A DNA stretch of 64,000 nt, from positions 64,719,655-64,783,654 of the forward strand of contig JBAIZL010000005.1 of assembly GCA_036971475.1 (NCBI GenBank), written 5' to 3'. This DNA is from Prosapia bicincta (lineage: Eukaryota > Arthropoda > Insecta > Hemiptera > Cercopidae). This document shows positions 34,901 to 43,437 of the stretch, in pieces; position 1 is the first letter of the stretch, and each line of letters starts with the position of its first letter. A program made the position numbers and the translations under genes. Under the pieces are notes generated by a model that was not told the origin of the DNA, searched no databases, and saw only the letters and a list, made by a program, of their open reading frames with translations.

Positions 34901-37900
34901 TTAGAAAACTAATTACAATTACAAGTTGAAGATGAGTACTATTTGCTCAAGTATTACTATTAATATATTTTAACTTTATTTATTTCACTGCTACCATTTT
35001 AGTTTCTTTATTTCATTGCATTAGTGTTAACCTTTCTGTTTCTTTCTTTTCTGAAAATTGTAATTGTTTTGAACTTTTTTTAGTTGTGTCATGATTTGTT
35101 ATAGGCAATGATAAATTTGCTTTAGTTTTTATCTTGGAAACTGTTAACAAAACTTGCATTAGAATTTTTGTGTTTCAGCAAGAGTAGTTGAGTTATTTGG
35201 TAAGGAAAGAGCCATAGATTTATATTACCAAACAAGAAGAATAGAGGCAGATGGGGGAATGATGGTTGTGGTAAGTATATATAATAATACTTTTAACATT
35301 GCACTTTATTTATTAATTGAATTATATAATCAGAATCGAATAAACTCATAATGTAGGTACTAGTCAAAATTAAAGACAACTCATTAAAGATACTGATCCA
35401 TCCCATATATTTCTAGGAATGGAAAAACTATATAAAGAGAATGTAAGCAACCGTGGCCAAGGATGTATCTAATAATCGTTCCCTTCTTTCAACTCCCAGC
35501 ACATCATTATTTTCCATATTAACCCTACTTTTATTTTACTGGTGCATTATTAATTTTTTCCTTTATTAACTTTTTTTTAGGTCTTGATAAACAAGTGGAC
35601 ACTTGTATATATAACAGCTATATATAATTCAGGTGCTCAGAATTTCTGAGTATGCCATAATCCGTCCATACATCCCTAACCAACTGATGTATCTATCCCA
35701 TATGTTGACTATTCAATATACACATGGATATAAGACTTATGTATAAAGAGTTCAGCCTTATCTATACTCACAACTCTTCTCATATCTTTCATATGCAATA
35801 ATTGTAAAATTAACTGCATGCCTTGAAAGCAAAATAATGTAACAGTAAAAAGTAATCGCAACAGAGAAGTTCCTATATCTCTTCTATAATTGAAACTCTT
35901 TTTTTGTTAAAATTCTAACGTATTCTACATTTGTGCAAGGATCTAAATCATTGGTTCCTAACATAGAGAGACGTTTGTGGACCACTTGCCCTCTCATTGG
36001 ATGATGTAGGATCAGTTCCTACCTCCTGCAACAATCTTGCTGTATTTGCTTAGTACAGAACCTATTAGACTGTCAATAGGCAACACTAATAAAAACTCTT
36101 GAAGTTAATTACTTCGGTGAATCTTAATTAATGACTTAAACAATAGGATGGAACAAAAAACGAAACTCACCGAAGTGTTCACAAAGATTGGCACAATAAC
36201 CGATAAGCGATACAATATCAAAGGCCTTGCCAGTGTTCTGGCAAAGGCTTAACCTCACACTGAACCAATGAATTGAGAGTGGACGGGGGCATACATGAAC
36301 GCCTATTGCAACAAGCGCCATTAGGGCAAGGTTTTCACCTCATTCAATGTGTTAATATTTAAACTGGGATACTAGTTTTAAATTATTACACATTAAATTA
36401 ATAACTATAGAAATTATAACAAATATTATTTGTATATTTTTTTCTTTCAGAATCAATCTCGGCGTAGGACCCCTGGAGGAGTGTTTTTTAGATTAGTGGC
36501 TACTGATGAAAAAGTAGATCAAGAAAAAATTCATGAAATTTTAAAAAGCGACCACAAGGAGCAGAACCATAAGCGAAAAAAATTAGTTGCCAGAAAACGC
36601 AGAGATAAAACCAGAGCTGTCAAACAAGAATTAATTTCAAGTAAGATTATTTTTATTTGCATTTAGTAGTTTGTAATGTAATGTTAACTTGACTTACTTG
36701 TAATAATTTAGAGATACAATACAGTTTTTTCTATTCCAGTTCATGATATAAGGCAAACAGTGATAGAAAAAGAATACTGTTTACATTACTTAAATACCAA
36801 TGGAGATCTATGACCATAACTGTAATTCTACTCCTAAAACACCTTATCCTTCAAACACTTATAGGCTCCATGTTGTCAGTGTTTTAGAGTTCATAAGTTT
36901 TTTGTACATTTACAATAACCTTTATAATTTATTAACCTTTATATAACTTATCGAAGTTGATGTTATGTAATTATTCTATTCCAATTTCTCCTTAACCCTT
37001 AGCACTTGACTGTCGGACCAGCCCCGCCAAGCGTATATTGCAGTTTACTCATATGTCGGGGGTCACCCGACACAATTTTCAAATGCATATAACTCGTCTG
37101 CGGCAAAGCCCACGACATTCAATCTTTTACCGTTTGGTGCTACACTCTATTGACAATAATGTGAACTAAGCTGAAAATGTCTAGGAATGTGTGAGTCATC
37201 ACAAAATCTAGTTTGCCGCTACGTTGTGAACTGCAAGTAGGTTACAGTTTTGCAGGTTATTTGTTTACTCGTATTTTGGCTTCACGTGCAATTAGTGATT
37301 CTGAAATTCCGGATCTTTTACTTGATCCTGATTTATTAGAATGTAGTTCAGTTTCATAAACAAAATAATTAAACCAACAGGTATTTGTAAATATAACCAG
37401 TTTATGGGTGGTCTAGATTTAGCTGTTCAATATAATGAACCGTGCAGTTTTACGAGACGAACAAAAAAAATGGTGGAGGAAAATGTTTTTCTGGTTATTA
37501 GATGTAGCTGCAGTAAACAGTTTTTATTATCTATAATAACAAAAAAGAAAGGAAATGAGAGAAAATCCTGTTAAACAAATATAGCTTCGCCAAAACTTGG
37601 TGAGGGAACGCATTGGTGATATCAGGAATATCCCGTATAGTAAGAGGGGTCGGCCATCAACTACTGATAAAGAAGAAAGACTGAATGGGAAATTACATTT
37701 AATCTTTTCCAATGATAAAAGTAGTTCTAAGGATTGTGTAGTTTGCAGTAACAGGAAGATAAAAGGAGATAGAAGGGAAACAGTCTTTCTCAGCAAAACA
37801 TGCAGCAGAAAACCAGGACTTCATCCGGAAGACTGTTTTCAAAGATATCATACTCTGCAAAACTACAAATAAGATAATAAAATCATGTACATACAGTATT

Positions 37901-40900
37901 AGTAAATAAAAATAGCATAGTTTACTAAAATCATAAAAGAGAAAACAAAGTTTTCCATAAACAATAATGCAACTTGCAGGCGAGGAATTTGTCTCAAATT
38001 AATTACACCCGCAGGGGGGTGCGGATTAGCCGCACCTACGAGGGGATCTACCATCATCGCCGAAACTTGTCCTCCTTCGAATATACAATCGGCTATTCGA
38101 GGAGCAGTCTTTCCCCGATGCATGGTAAGAAGCGACAGTAATTCCTATCTTAAAACCAGGTAAAGACAAAACCAATCCCAGTAGTTACAGGCCTATATCT
38201 CTAACAAGCGTCTTGTGCAAACTACTGGAGATAGTCAACCGCCGTCTTGTCTAGTACCTAGAAACCAACAATTTTCTTTGCAACGAACAGTGTGGTTTCA
38301 GACAAGGACGATCATCGGTTGACCAATTGGTTTTGTTAGAATCCGCTATTCAAGATGCCTTTCTCTTGCGTCAAACACTCGTTGCTGTTTTCTTCGACCT
38401 TGAGAAGGCATACGATATGGCATAGAAAAGAGGAATTCTGAACACTTTAAAATCATGGAGTATACAAGGGAATATCCTAGCATTCATCGCTAACATTCTT
38501 TCAAACAGATCTTTCCACGTTCGACTTGGAGGCACGTATTCAAACAGCTATACACAGGAGAATGGTGTACCTCAGGGCAGCGTGCTGAGCGTCACGCTAT
38601 TTGCCGTTGCAATGAATAGTATCACCAGCAATATACGATCTCCGGTACACTGTACCCTTTTTGTGGATGACTTTTGTATATATGTGCCTGCTCGGTGTAT
38701 GGCAACAGCGGAAAGGTCTTTGCAGTTAGCAATGTACAGATTAGAGGAATGGTCAAAAACTACAGGTTTCAAATTCTCTGCTTCGAAGACCCAATGTGTA
38801 GCATTTAGTCGTCGTAGGCAACACCAGGAGCCGATTCTTTATCTTGATGGGATTCAGCTTCAAACCACGGATAGTGTTCGATTTTTGGGTCTTTTATTTG
38901 ATAGAAGACTCTCATGGATCCCACATGTTCGTGATTTGAAGGTGAGATGCAGCAAGAAATTGGATATGTTAAGAGTCCTTAGTGGTACGAATTTTGGAGC
39001 TGACAGAACTAGTATGCTTCGATTTTATCGTGCAGTCGTTAGATCGTGCATTGATTATGGCTGTCAAGCCTATTCATCCGGACGACTTATAGTTCTGAAA
39101 ACTCTTGATACCATCCACCACTCTGGACTTGGACTTGCTACTGGTGCATTTAGAACTAGCCCACTCTCTAGTCTTCTTGTGGAGGCTGGGGAACCTGCTC
39201 TTTCGAGACGACGTCAGATGCTACAAATATCTTACATTTCTGGTCTTCGTAGCAAACCAAATCACCCGGCATTCAAAATTATCTTTAACAACATCCATAA
39301 TGAAGATTACGATGCACGTCAACGTTCGACTGCTCCATTCGGCATACGAACATTACGAATAATGGATAACCTTGGGTTGCAACTACCTACAGTGTTTGAA
39401 CGATCAATGTGCTATATACCTCCATGGATAATAAAAACGCCCCGCTTTGATTTTTCATTGTCCAGTTTTATAAAAACCAATACTCCTAATGTGGTGTACC
39501 ACCAGGAGTTTTTGGCAATATACAGATCCCACCAGTATAGTGAGATTATTTTCACGGATGGATCTAAACTGGACAATGGCATTGGGTGTGCGTTTTATGC
39601 GTCTGGACATACCTACACGTACGGATTGCCCTCAGCTTGCAGTGTTTTCAGGGCAGAACTATTTGCTATTTTTAAAGCTTTGACCGTCATTCAATCTCGA
39701 TCTTCGCATTATCTTTTGTGTTCGGATTCCAAAAGTGCTCTTCAGGATGTTTTCTCTAACAACCCTTTAGTTGGGGACATTTTGTGTGCTGTACACAGGC
39801 TTCAATTGAGGGGTGTGGGGGTAACTTTCTGTTGGGTTCCTGGACATTGCGGAATACTTGGAAACACAAAAGCGGATGAAGCGGCGAAGGAAGCTACAAG
39901 TTTGGTGCCTATTACTCAACGAGTTATGGCATCTGATTATGTGTGTCTCGCGAAACATTTATTGCTCGCTGCTTGGAATGATGAGTGGCATACCGTGATT
40001 CAGAATAAGCTGAGGGAAATTAAAGATACCGTCCGTCCATGGAGGTCTTCAATTCGTTCAAAACGTAGGGAGGAAGTGGTGGTTATACGCCTTCGCGTTG
40101 GCCACTCTTTTGCAACTCATGGATATTTGATGTGTCGTGAAGATCCACCAATATGCCAATACTGCGGTGATATCTTCACAATAAAACATATTTTAGTAGA
40201 TTGTGTTAATGTAAGCAATATTCGTGTCCTTTTTAATTTAAAAGGGAGTTTGAAGGTGGTGCTAAGGGACAATGCCTCGGCCATTGACCGAATCATCGCT
40301 TTCTTGCACCACTTGAAAATATTTTTTAAAATTTAATACATAAAATATATTTTTTTATTTATACATATAATTTTCTGTTTCTTTTATTTATTTAAATTTA
40401 ATTTATTTTATGTTCTTGTTATTGTTATTGAGATTTATTTATTGATAAATTGTTACCTATTATTGTTTTACATATTGTTATTATTTATTTACTGTTATAT
40501 TGTTCTTTGTTGATATTTTGTTATTTATAGTTTTTTTTTTAAATTTTTTATTGTTATAGATTTATTGTTGTTTTTTGTTATTTATTGTTGTTTTTTGTTG
40601 TATTTAAATTTATTTGGTTTTATTTAAAATATTGCGTTCCGTGTTAGATTTGGTTTGGCAATAATAACCACAATTGGTTTTTTCGCCAGAGAAAAAAAAA
40701 ATCAAATTAATTACAAGTGAGGAAGCAAAGAATGTTAAAAAAATCCAAGCGCTAAGGGTTAAATGCTCCTTAAGAAAAGGGACAATCTTTAAAGATCGTC
40801 ATGGATTTTAATAAAGAATGTGACAGTGTCTAAATACAAAATATATTATAAAAATAATTTAGTTTAAGCCTTATAAGTAACATCTTGCTTCGAAATTTTC

Positions 40901-43437
40901 TCAATCCCTTGGAAGTTGTTCATTACTGGTCCCAGCTTATCTTGTGGTATAGTGTTCACTGACATCTATAAAGTTAGTTGGCCTTCAGATTGACATGGCT
41001 ACCTATAAATTTAGTTATAGGAGTATTTGTTAAGGTATGCTACGCGTATATGATCTTCATCTTGTATAGAAGGGAACCTTCAGATAAACGAATAGAAAAG
41101 GAAGTTTTTTAAATATGAATAAATCTATTTACAGTTTTTGTATTTCAATTTTAAATTGAATTAACAGGCTTCAAATTAGAGAAAAAACTTCACCACAATA
41201 TGACTTTTGTACATGTAAAGGTTTTTGATAAAGCTGGTGAGAATATGGTCATTATGAACAATCTCGAAGTTGTTTTAAGAAATCTGGCGGATCGAGGAAT
41301 GATTCCTTATTGACATTTTTATTGCAGATGAGCAATTTCTCAGTGCCACATTCAACTATCTTCTGAGTTGAATTTCCATTTTTTCATAGCTAATACTGAT
41401 ATGATTTTGGAATAACTTTTAAATTGTAATGTTTTTTCTTAAAAAAAAATTTGTAGAAAATTCACATTTTATGCAGAGGGTGTAGAAAGCTTTCCCACCT
41501 TTTTTTTGCTACACCTGAAAAGTCTATCTTCGTTTATACACTTGCCTTCCCTTTATTTGTGATTGAAATAAACGGCCCTTGTATTTTGATTAACACTATT
41601 CAAACGCCTTGCTCATTCATTCAGCTCTTTCATTAACATTTTCTCCAGATTTGTTAGGTATGGGCAGCTCAGTTGTTTAGTTTGTAAACCAAGTGGATAA
41701 CATAAAGGTCCTGGGTTTAATTTCCTGTAGCGCAAACAAATGTCCGTCTGCTTCTCAACCCTAATGTGTAAGTTGAGTTCCACTATCTGAGTTGCTAAAG
41801 AAAATGAGTATCTAGAGTAAATAGACCCCCAACACATAGGGTTAGCCATATCTTTCTTAACCCTTAGCAATCGGATTTTTTTAACATGCTTTGCTTCCCC
41901 ACTTGTAATTAAATTGAGACAAATTCCTCACCTGCAAGTTTCATTATTGTTTATCGGAAACTTTGTTTTCTCTTACATGATTTTAGTCAACTAAGCTATT
42001 TTTATTTACTAATACAGTATGTATTTGATTTTATTATCTTATTTGTAATTTTACAGAGCATGATATCTTTCAAAACAGTCTCCCCGATGAAGTCCTAGTT
42101 TTCTGCTGCATGTTTTCCAGTAAAAAACTATTTCCCTTCTGCCTCCTTTTATCTTCCTGTTACTGCAAGCTGCACAATCCTTAGAACTACTTTTATCATA
42201 GGAATAAATTTAATGTAATTTCCCATTCAGTCTCTCTTCCTTGTCAGTAGTTGATGGCCGACCTCTTACTACACTGATTATTCCTGATATCACTGAGTTC
42301 CTTCACCAAGTTTTGGCATAACCATTTTTGTTTAACAGGATTTTCTCTCCTTTCCTTTTTTATGTTATTATAGATAGTAAAACTGTTACTACAGCTACGT
42401 CTAATAATAGCCAGAAAAACATTTTCCTCCGCCATTTATTTGTTCGTCTTGTAAAACTGTACTGTTCATTACAGTGATCAGCTAAATCTACACCACCCAT
42501 AAACTGGTTATATTTATAAATAAATGTTGGTTTAGTTATTTTGTTTATGAAATTTAACTACATTCAATAAATCAGGATCAAGTAAAAAATCAGGAATTTC
42601 AGAATCAGTAATTGCACGTGAAGCCATGGGAAACTACGAGTTAACAAAACTATAACCTACTTGCAGCTTACAACGTAGCAGCAAACTAGATTTTGTGACG
42701 ACTCACATATTCGTAAAAATTTTCAACTTAGTTCAAATTATTGTCAATAGAGTGTAGCACCAAACGGTAAAAGATTGAATGTTGGGGGCTTTGCCGCAGA
42801 CGAGTTATAGGCATTTGAAAATCGTGGCAGGTGACCCCTGATGTACAAGTAGACTGCAATATACGCTAAGCGGGGCTCCCCCCCCCCCCCGACAGTCGCG
42901 TGCTAAGGGTTAAATAGCTCTACTGTGTCTTTTCCATGTCATCTCTAAGAAGTCATATATTTATTACTTGGATTTATATTAAAATTAATCACTTAAACAA
43001 TAGTTTATGACTGCCCGAACTTTAAATTTTGTAAATTTGTTGAAATTTACTGAGACAGAAAGTTTTCGATCACTATGTGGCGATCTTCATCAGTGTCTTC
43101 TGTTTGGAGATGTCGGGTCAAGCAGTGACGGTTTTAAAGGTGGCGGTTTTTAATTTATATTAAAAATTATTCTGTTTTTGTTGCAGGTGGATTGTTGAAC
43201 AATGATTTGTCAGATTTGTTAATAAAAACTGAAATAAAAGAAGAAGATTATAAATCAGACTTTTCTGTACAGTTAGAAATGTCTGAACGACGTGAAGAAA
43301 TTAATGATGAGAAAACGCTCACCAACCCGCCACCGTCACCAGCTACAGATCAAGATACACCACCACCACAACAAGAACCTGAGTTTTTAAGTGATGAAGA
43401 TTGTTTAGAGATTGAGACTGAAATGGACTTGTTATAG
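19909..43437 (+). CDS. PHAX: PHAX, phosphorylated adaptor for RNA export (six coding exons)
   Basis: PHAX bridges capped U snRNAs (via the cap-binding complex) to CRM1/RanGTP for nuclear export. Coding exons: 19909-19923, 30068-30519, 32138-32313, 35179-35270, 36451-36640 and 43187-43437, all GT/AG with consistent phases, giving 391 residues (human 394). Order of blocks: acidic start MEDGE; serine-acidic region (NSSENEEVSDTESSDSE); WDIWCAPIQEQI; SVESYNYDISRW; basic NLS-like TKRKSVKKRLGKKK (163-176); the RNA-binding domain from about 195 to 300 with VVELFGKERAIDL and SRRRTPGGVF (248-257); basic RKRRDK; proline-rich stretch; acidic C-terminus ending MDLL. No broken frame was seen. Introns are heavily invaded by transposons, the longest (intron 1) being 10.1 kb. 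Confidence 0.93.
20545..21250. mobile_element. MITE with nested hairpin
   Basis: Arms 20545-20700 and 21090-21250 are inverted repeats sharing TGTGCATTTYAGCGGCCACC and GGCATAAGTTATGAA-like segments. In the centre, a second palindrome (20838-20935) contains AGGATAGATTTGG, a unit also seen at 22285-22560 and 62530-62770. No coding capacity. Confidence 0.75.
22215..22600. mobile_element. Inverted-repeat MITE
   Basis: Arms share CGTTTTTGRGTGT and TAGCAACAGC and are reverse complements (22215-22320 and 22500-22600). Inner units carry RGATARRTTTRGTT and ATTTTATACAAC, related to the nested hairpin at 20838. It is in PHAX intron 1. Confidence 0.65.
22601..23465. other. PHAX: PHAX intron 1, non-coding
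   Basis: AT-rich sequence with no supported feature. Confidence 0.5.
23466..24760 (-). mobile_element. mariner transposon, decayed
   Basis: Terminal inverted repeats read GTGCGATTGAAAAGTAATAA at the left and GTGTGATTGAAAAGTAATAA (inverted) at the right, next to TA. On the minus strand the transposase begins MSGKRPKKSGRGGKC. Fragments in three frames give the N-terminal HTH region (24723-24262), the WTFYHDNAPVHTA block with the second catalytic aspartate (about 23825-23785), and a C-terminal FQQWKNRYQRFIDAQGSYF (23620-23560). Frameshifts and stops are frequent, so it is inactive. Length is close to a full-size mariner. Confidence 0.92.
24761..25630. other. PHAX: PHAX intron 1, non-coding
   Basis: AT-rich sequence with no supported feature. 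Confidence 0.5.
25635..25870 (-). other. Unidentified reading frame
   Basis: The minus frame reads HFFKEWYNTSKLTKRTTLM, then HSSGHLLKERKVVMWQEHIG and ends in a stop. Composition looks protein-like, possibly from a transposase, but I recognise no family. It lies inside PHAX intron 1, antisense to PHAX. Confidence 0.3.
26440..26735 (+). mobile_element. Penelope-like element, left part of an interrupted copy
   Basis: The frame 26526-26741 gives KEIKRHIKSTSRHTSNQTFT, then SNLATHTTKNNLTF, resembling the stretch of PLE GIY-YIG endonucleases after YIG. It is cut at 26735 by the Tigger element and resumes at 28877. Confidence 0.65.
26736..28876 (+). mobile_element. Tigger transposon, nearly full length but broken
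   Basis: The ends CAGTAATACCTCGACTTGC (left) and AGTAATACCCCTCAA (inverted at the right) are flanked by TA. The transposase can be followed: a CENP-B-type helix-turn-helix (KICELAKTFDLPESTVRTII, about 27130-27200), then the DDE domain with YMDETGLF (about 27590), MLLIDNVPGHP (27919-27951) and LQPMDQGVINTF (28018-28053), and an acidic tail to 28600. Stops and frameshifts interrupt it. It was inserted into a PLE. The long minus frame 27423-27737 is only its shadow. Confidence 0.93.
28877..29110 (+). mobile_element. Penelope-like element, right part of the interrupted copy
   Basis: Directly after the Tigger the frame continues SPKMTICDKIQIYEHKNNIV, then NEQIQIK, matching the PLE C-terminal block seen as EIYKH in the 18.4-kb fragment. 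With the TA duplication removed, the left part (ending LINIHI) joins in register. Confidence 0.65.
29450..29995 (+). mobile_element. 3' end of the I/Nimb-like LINE (UTR only)
   Basis: This T-rich block (TTATT, TTGTT, GTTATT units) ends in AATAACCACAAnTGGTTTTT-like sequence, CGCCAGA and an A-rich tail, matching the 3' UTR of the intact-ended LINE at 40360-40701. It is a severely 5'-truncated insertion just upstream of PHAX exon 2. The hydrophobic frames in it are artefacts of the T-richness. Confidence 0.8.
30068..30519 (+). CDS. PHAX: PHAX exon 2
   Basis: The 452-nt exon, acceptor TTTATTGCAG, donor GTAAGT. It encodes residues 6-155 plus part of 156: VNDSDDGYIQV, a serine-acidic patch of likely CK2 sites, basic KTKRPKVKLKKFPK, WDIWCAPIQEQI and SVESYNYDISRWYHK. 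These match human PHAX blocks around NIWGAVLQEQ and SETYNYLLAKK. Confidence 0.92.
31430..31635. repeat. Tail-to-tail palindrome of the PLE-type terminal repeat
   Basis: Two copies of the terminal unit face each other around 31527. Both contain a TTCTGTCTCAGTAAGTTTTT-like segment and CTTTAAATTTG/AGTTCGGATAGTCATAAAC. The junction is between two CTGATGA/ATTGATGAGGATCG modules. It is in PHAX intron 2. Confidence 0.75.
32138..32313 (+). CDS. PHAX: PHAX exon 3
   Basis: The 176-nt exon, acceptor ATTTTAG, donor GTAAGT. It encodes the basic NLS-like TKRKSVKKRLGKKK and the start of the RNA-binding domain, DDQAEDVAKNIAIGLMEEKE. Human equivalent: KRKRPVKDRLG and EKVADEISFRLQEPKKD. Confidence 0.92.
32346..32400. 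mobile_element. Tigger/pogo-type end fragment
   Basis: GTAGAACTCCTACTATCCGA followed by a second TATCCGAAT resembles pogo-family terminal repeats. No partner end is evident nearby, so it is a fragment. Confidence 0.35.
32700..33260 (+). mobile_element. Penelope-like element 3' part (RT thumb and GIY-YIG)
   Basis: The frame begins KIAIENGYDKQLIKNIYNK, as in the end of PLE reverse transcriptases, and after shifts gives YGIYKITCNDCNSFYI then TTRLFKIKISEH, the GIY-YIG endonuclease core, and finally a LEKFHIYKNKHN block like the C-terminal EIYKH. AC-rich plus strand as in the other copies. Inactive. Confidence 0.75.
33466..33540. mobile_element. Tigger-like terminal repeat fragment
   Basis: CAGTGATCCCTCGTTATTCG followed by GGGGTACATTACCGCGAAT is typical of a Tigger/MADE-type end. 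The opposite end was not found. Confidence 0.5.
33929..34500. mobile_element. Possible Tigger-type MITE
   Basis: The left end ACAGTAGAACGTCAGTAATC and the right end, inverted, ACAGTATAGCATCGAAAATC share spacing and several positions. The interior is AT-rich without coding capacity. The ends are diverged, so the pairing is tentative. Confidence 0.45.
34501..35178. other. PHAX: PHAX intron 3, non-coding
   Basis: AT-rich sequence with no supported feature; ends in the TTTCAG acceptor of exon 4. Confidence 0.5.
35179..35270 (+). CDS. PHAX: PHAX exon 4
   Basis: The 92-nt exon, acceptor GTGTTTCAG, donor GTAAGT. It encodes RVVELFGKERAIDLYYQTRR and IEADGGMMVV, the core helices of the PHAX RNA-binding domain (human ARVVRIIGNKKAIELL and VEQNGGLFIM). 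Confidence 0.93.
36130..36340. other. GC-richer patch in PHAX intron 4
   Basis: About 200 bp with more GC than the surroundings and no recognised motif. It starts next to a short piece of the PLE-type terminal repeat (GTGAATCTTAATTAATGACT, 36117-36136), so it may belong to a mobile element. Confidence 0.3.
36451..36640 (+). CDS. PHAX: PHAX exon 5
   Basis: The 190-nt exon, acceptor TTTCTTTCAG, donor GTAAGA. It encodes NQSRRRTPGGVFFRLVATDE, the signature of the PHAX RNA-binding domain, then VDQEKIHEILKSDHKEQNHK and a basic RKRRDK run. Human equivalent: NGSRRRTPGGVFLNLL. Confidence 0.95.
36996..40758 (+). mobile_element. Non-autonomous piggyBac derivative, copy 1, interrupted by a LINE
   Basis: Bounded by TTAA (36992-36995 and 40759-40762) with inverted ends CCCTTAGCACTTG and CCCTTAGCGCTTG. 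Without the LINE it is about 1.05 kb. It retains only the 3' part of a transposase: FMGGLDLAVQYNEPCSFTRR, then after a shift a FFWLLDVAAVNSF segment (37470-37515), and the cysteine-rich domain CVVCSNRK...KTC...CFQRYHTLQNY (37735-37870). The catalytic front half is deleted. A second copy lies inverted at 41861-42909. Confidence 0.9.
38008..40701 (+). mobile_element. I/Nimb-like LINE with RT and RNase H, 5'-truncated, with target-site duplication
   Basis: Flanked by a 14-bp duplication TCAAATTAATTACA (37994-38007 and 40702-40715). From about 38130 it encodes reverse transcriptase: PILKPGKDKTNPSSYRPISL, FRQGRSSVDQLV, VFFDLEKAYD, NGVPQGSVLS and the catalytic FVDDFCIY (38660-38683). A TAG after NRRLV and another after AYDMA break the front. 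The 584-codon frame 38582-40336 continues through the RT thumb to RNase H (FTDGSKLDN, AELFAI, SDSKSALQD, VPGHCGILGNTKAD) and a CCHC-like tail CREDPPICQYCG...KHILVDC. A T-rich 3' UTR and A-run end it. It is the youngest copy of this family here. Confidence 0.93.
40763..41650. other. PHAX: Spacer between the two piggyBac copies
   Basis: Intronic sequence without a recognised gene. A plus frame at 41240-41315 looks like chance. Confidence 0.4.
41655..41835 (+). repeat. tRNA-derived SINE
   Basis: GGGCAGCTCAGTTGTTTAG resembles an RNA polymerase III A box (TAGCTCAGTNGG), and about 45 bp later AAGGTCCTGGGTTTAATTTC resembles a B box (GGTTCRANTCC) in tRNA-like spacing. Decayed by C-to-T changes. The 3' tail ends in an AAAATGAG-type sequence with no clear tRNA match. 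It lies between the two piggyBac copies. Confidence 0.6.
41861..42909 (-). mobile_element. Non-autonomous piggyBac derivative, copy 2, inverted and uninterrupted
   Basis: Bounded by TTAA (41857-41860, 42910-42913), 1,049 bp, reverse complement of copy 1 over its whole length, including the cysteine-rich domain (42190-42050). At the site where copy 1 carries the LINE this copy reads TCAATTTAATTACAAGTG, an empty site. A C run lies near its right end (42880-42890). Confidence 0.9.
42985..43120 (-). mobile_element. PLE-type terminal repeat with hammerhead-like module
   Basis: On the minus strand: ACACTGATGAAGATCGCCAC, ATAGTGATCGAAAAC, a TTTCTGTCTCAGTAAATTTC segment, then AGTTCGGGCAGTCATAAAC. The preceding GC-richer piece (43100-43140; CCGCCACCTTTAAAACCGTC) resembles the 3' UTR of the PLE at 60 kb. 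It ends only 65 bp before PHAX exon 6. Confidence 0.65.
43187..43437 (+). CDS. PHAX: PHAX exon 6 with stop codon
   Basis: 251 nt, acceptor TTTTTGTTGCAG. It encodes GLLNNDLSDLLIKTEIKEED, a proline-rich PPPSPATDQDTPPPQQ run and an acidic end SDEDCLEIETEMDLL, then TAG. The acidic C-terminus parallels the human ending SHDLDIF. Confidence 0.85.

Noticed and set aside
37597..37872. 91-codon plus frame as a zinc-finger gene
   Set aside because: It is the cysteine-rich C-terminus of a piggyBac transposase inside a TTAA-bounded element that occurs twice.
38582..40336. 584-codon frame as a host gene
   Set aside because: It is the RT/RNase H part of a LINE with target-site duplications and an A-rich tail; upstream RT sequence is cut by stops.
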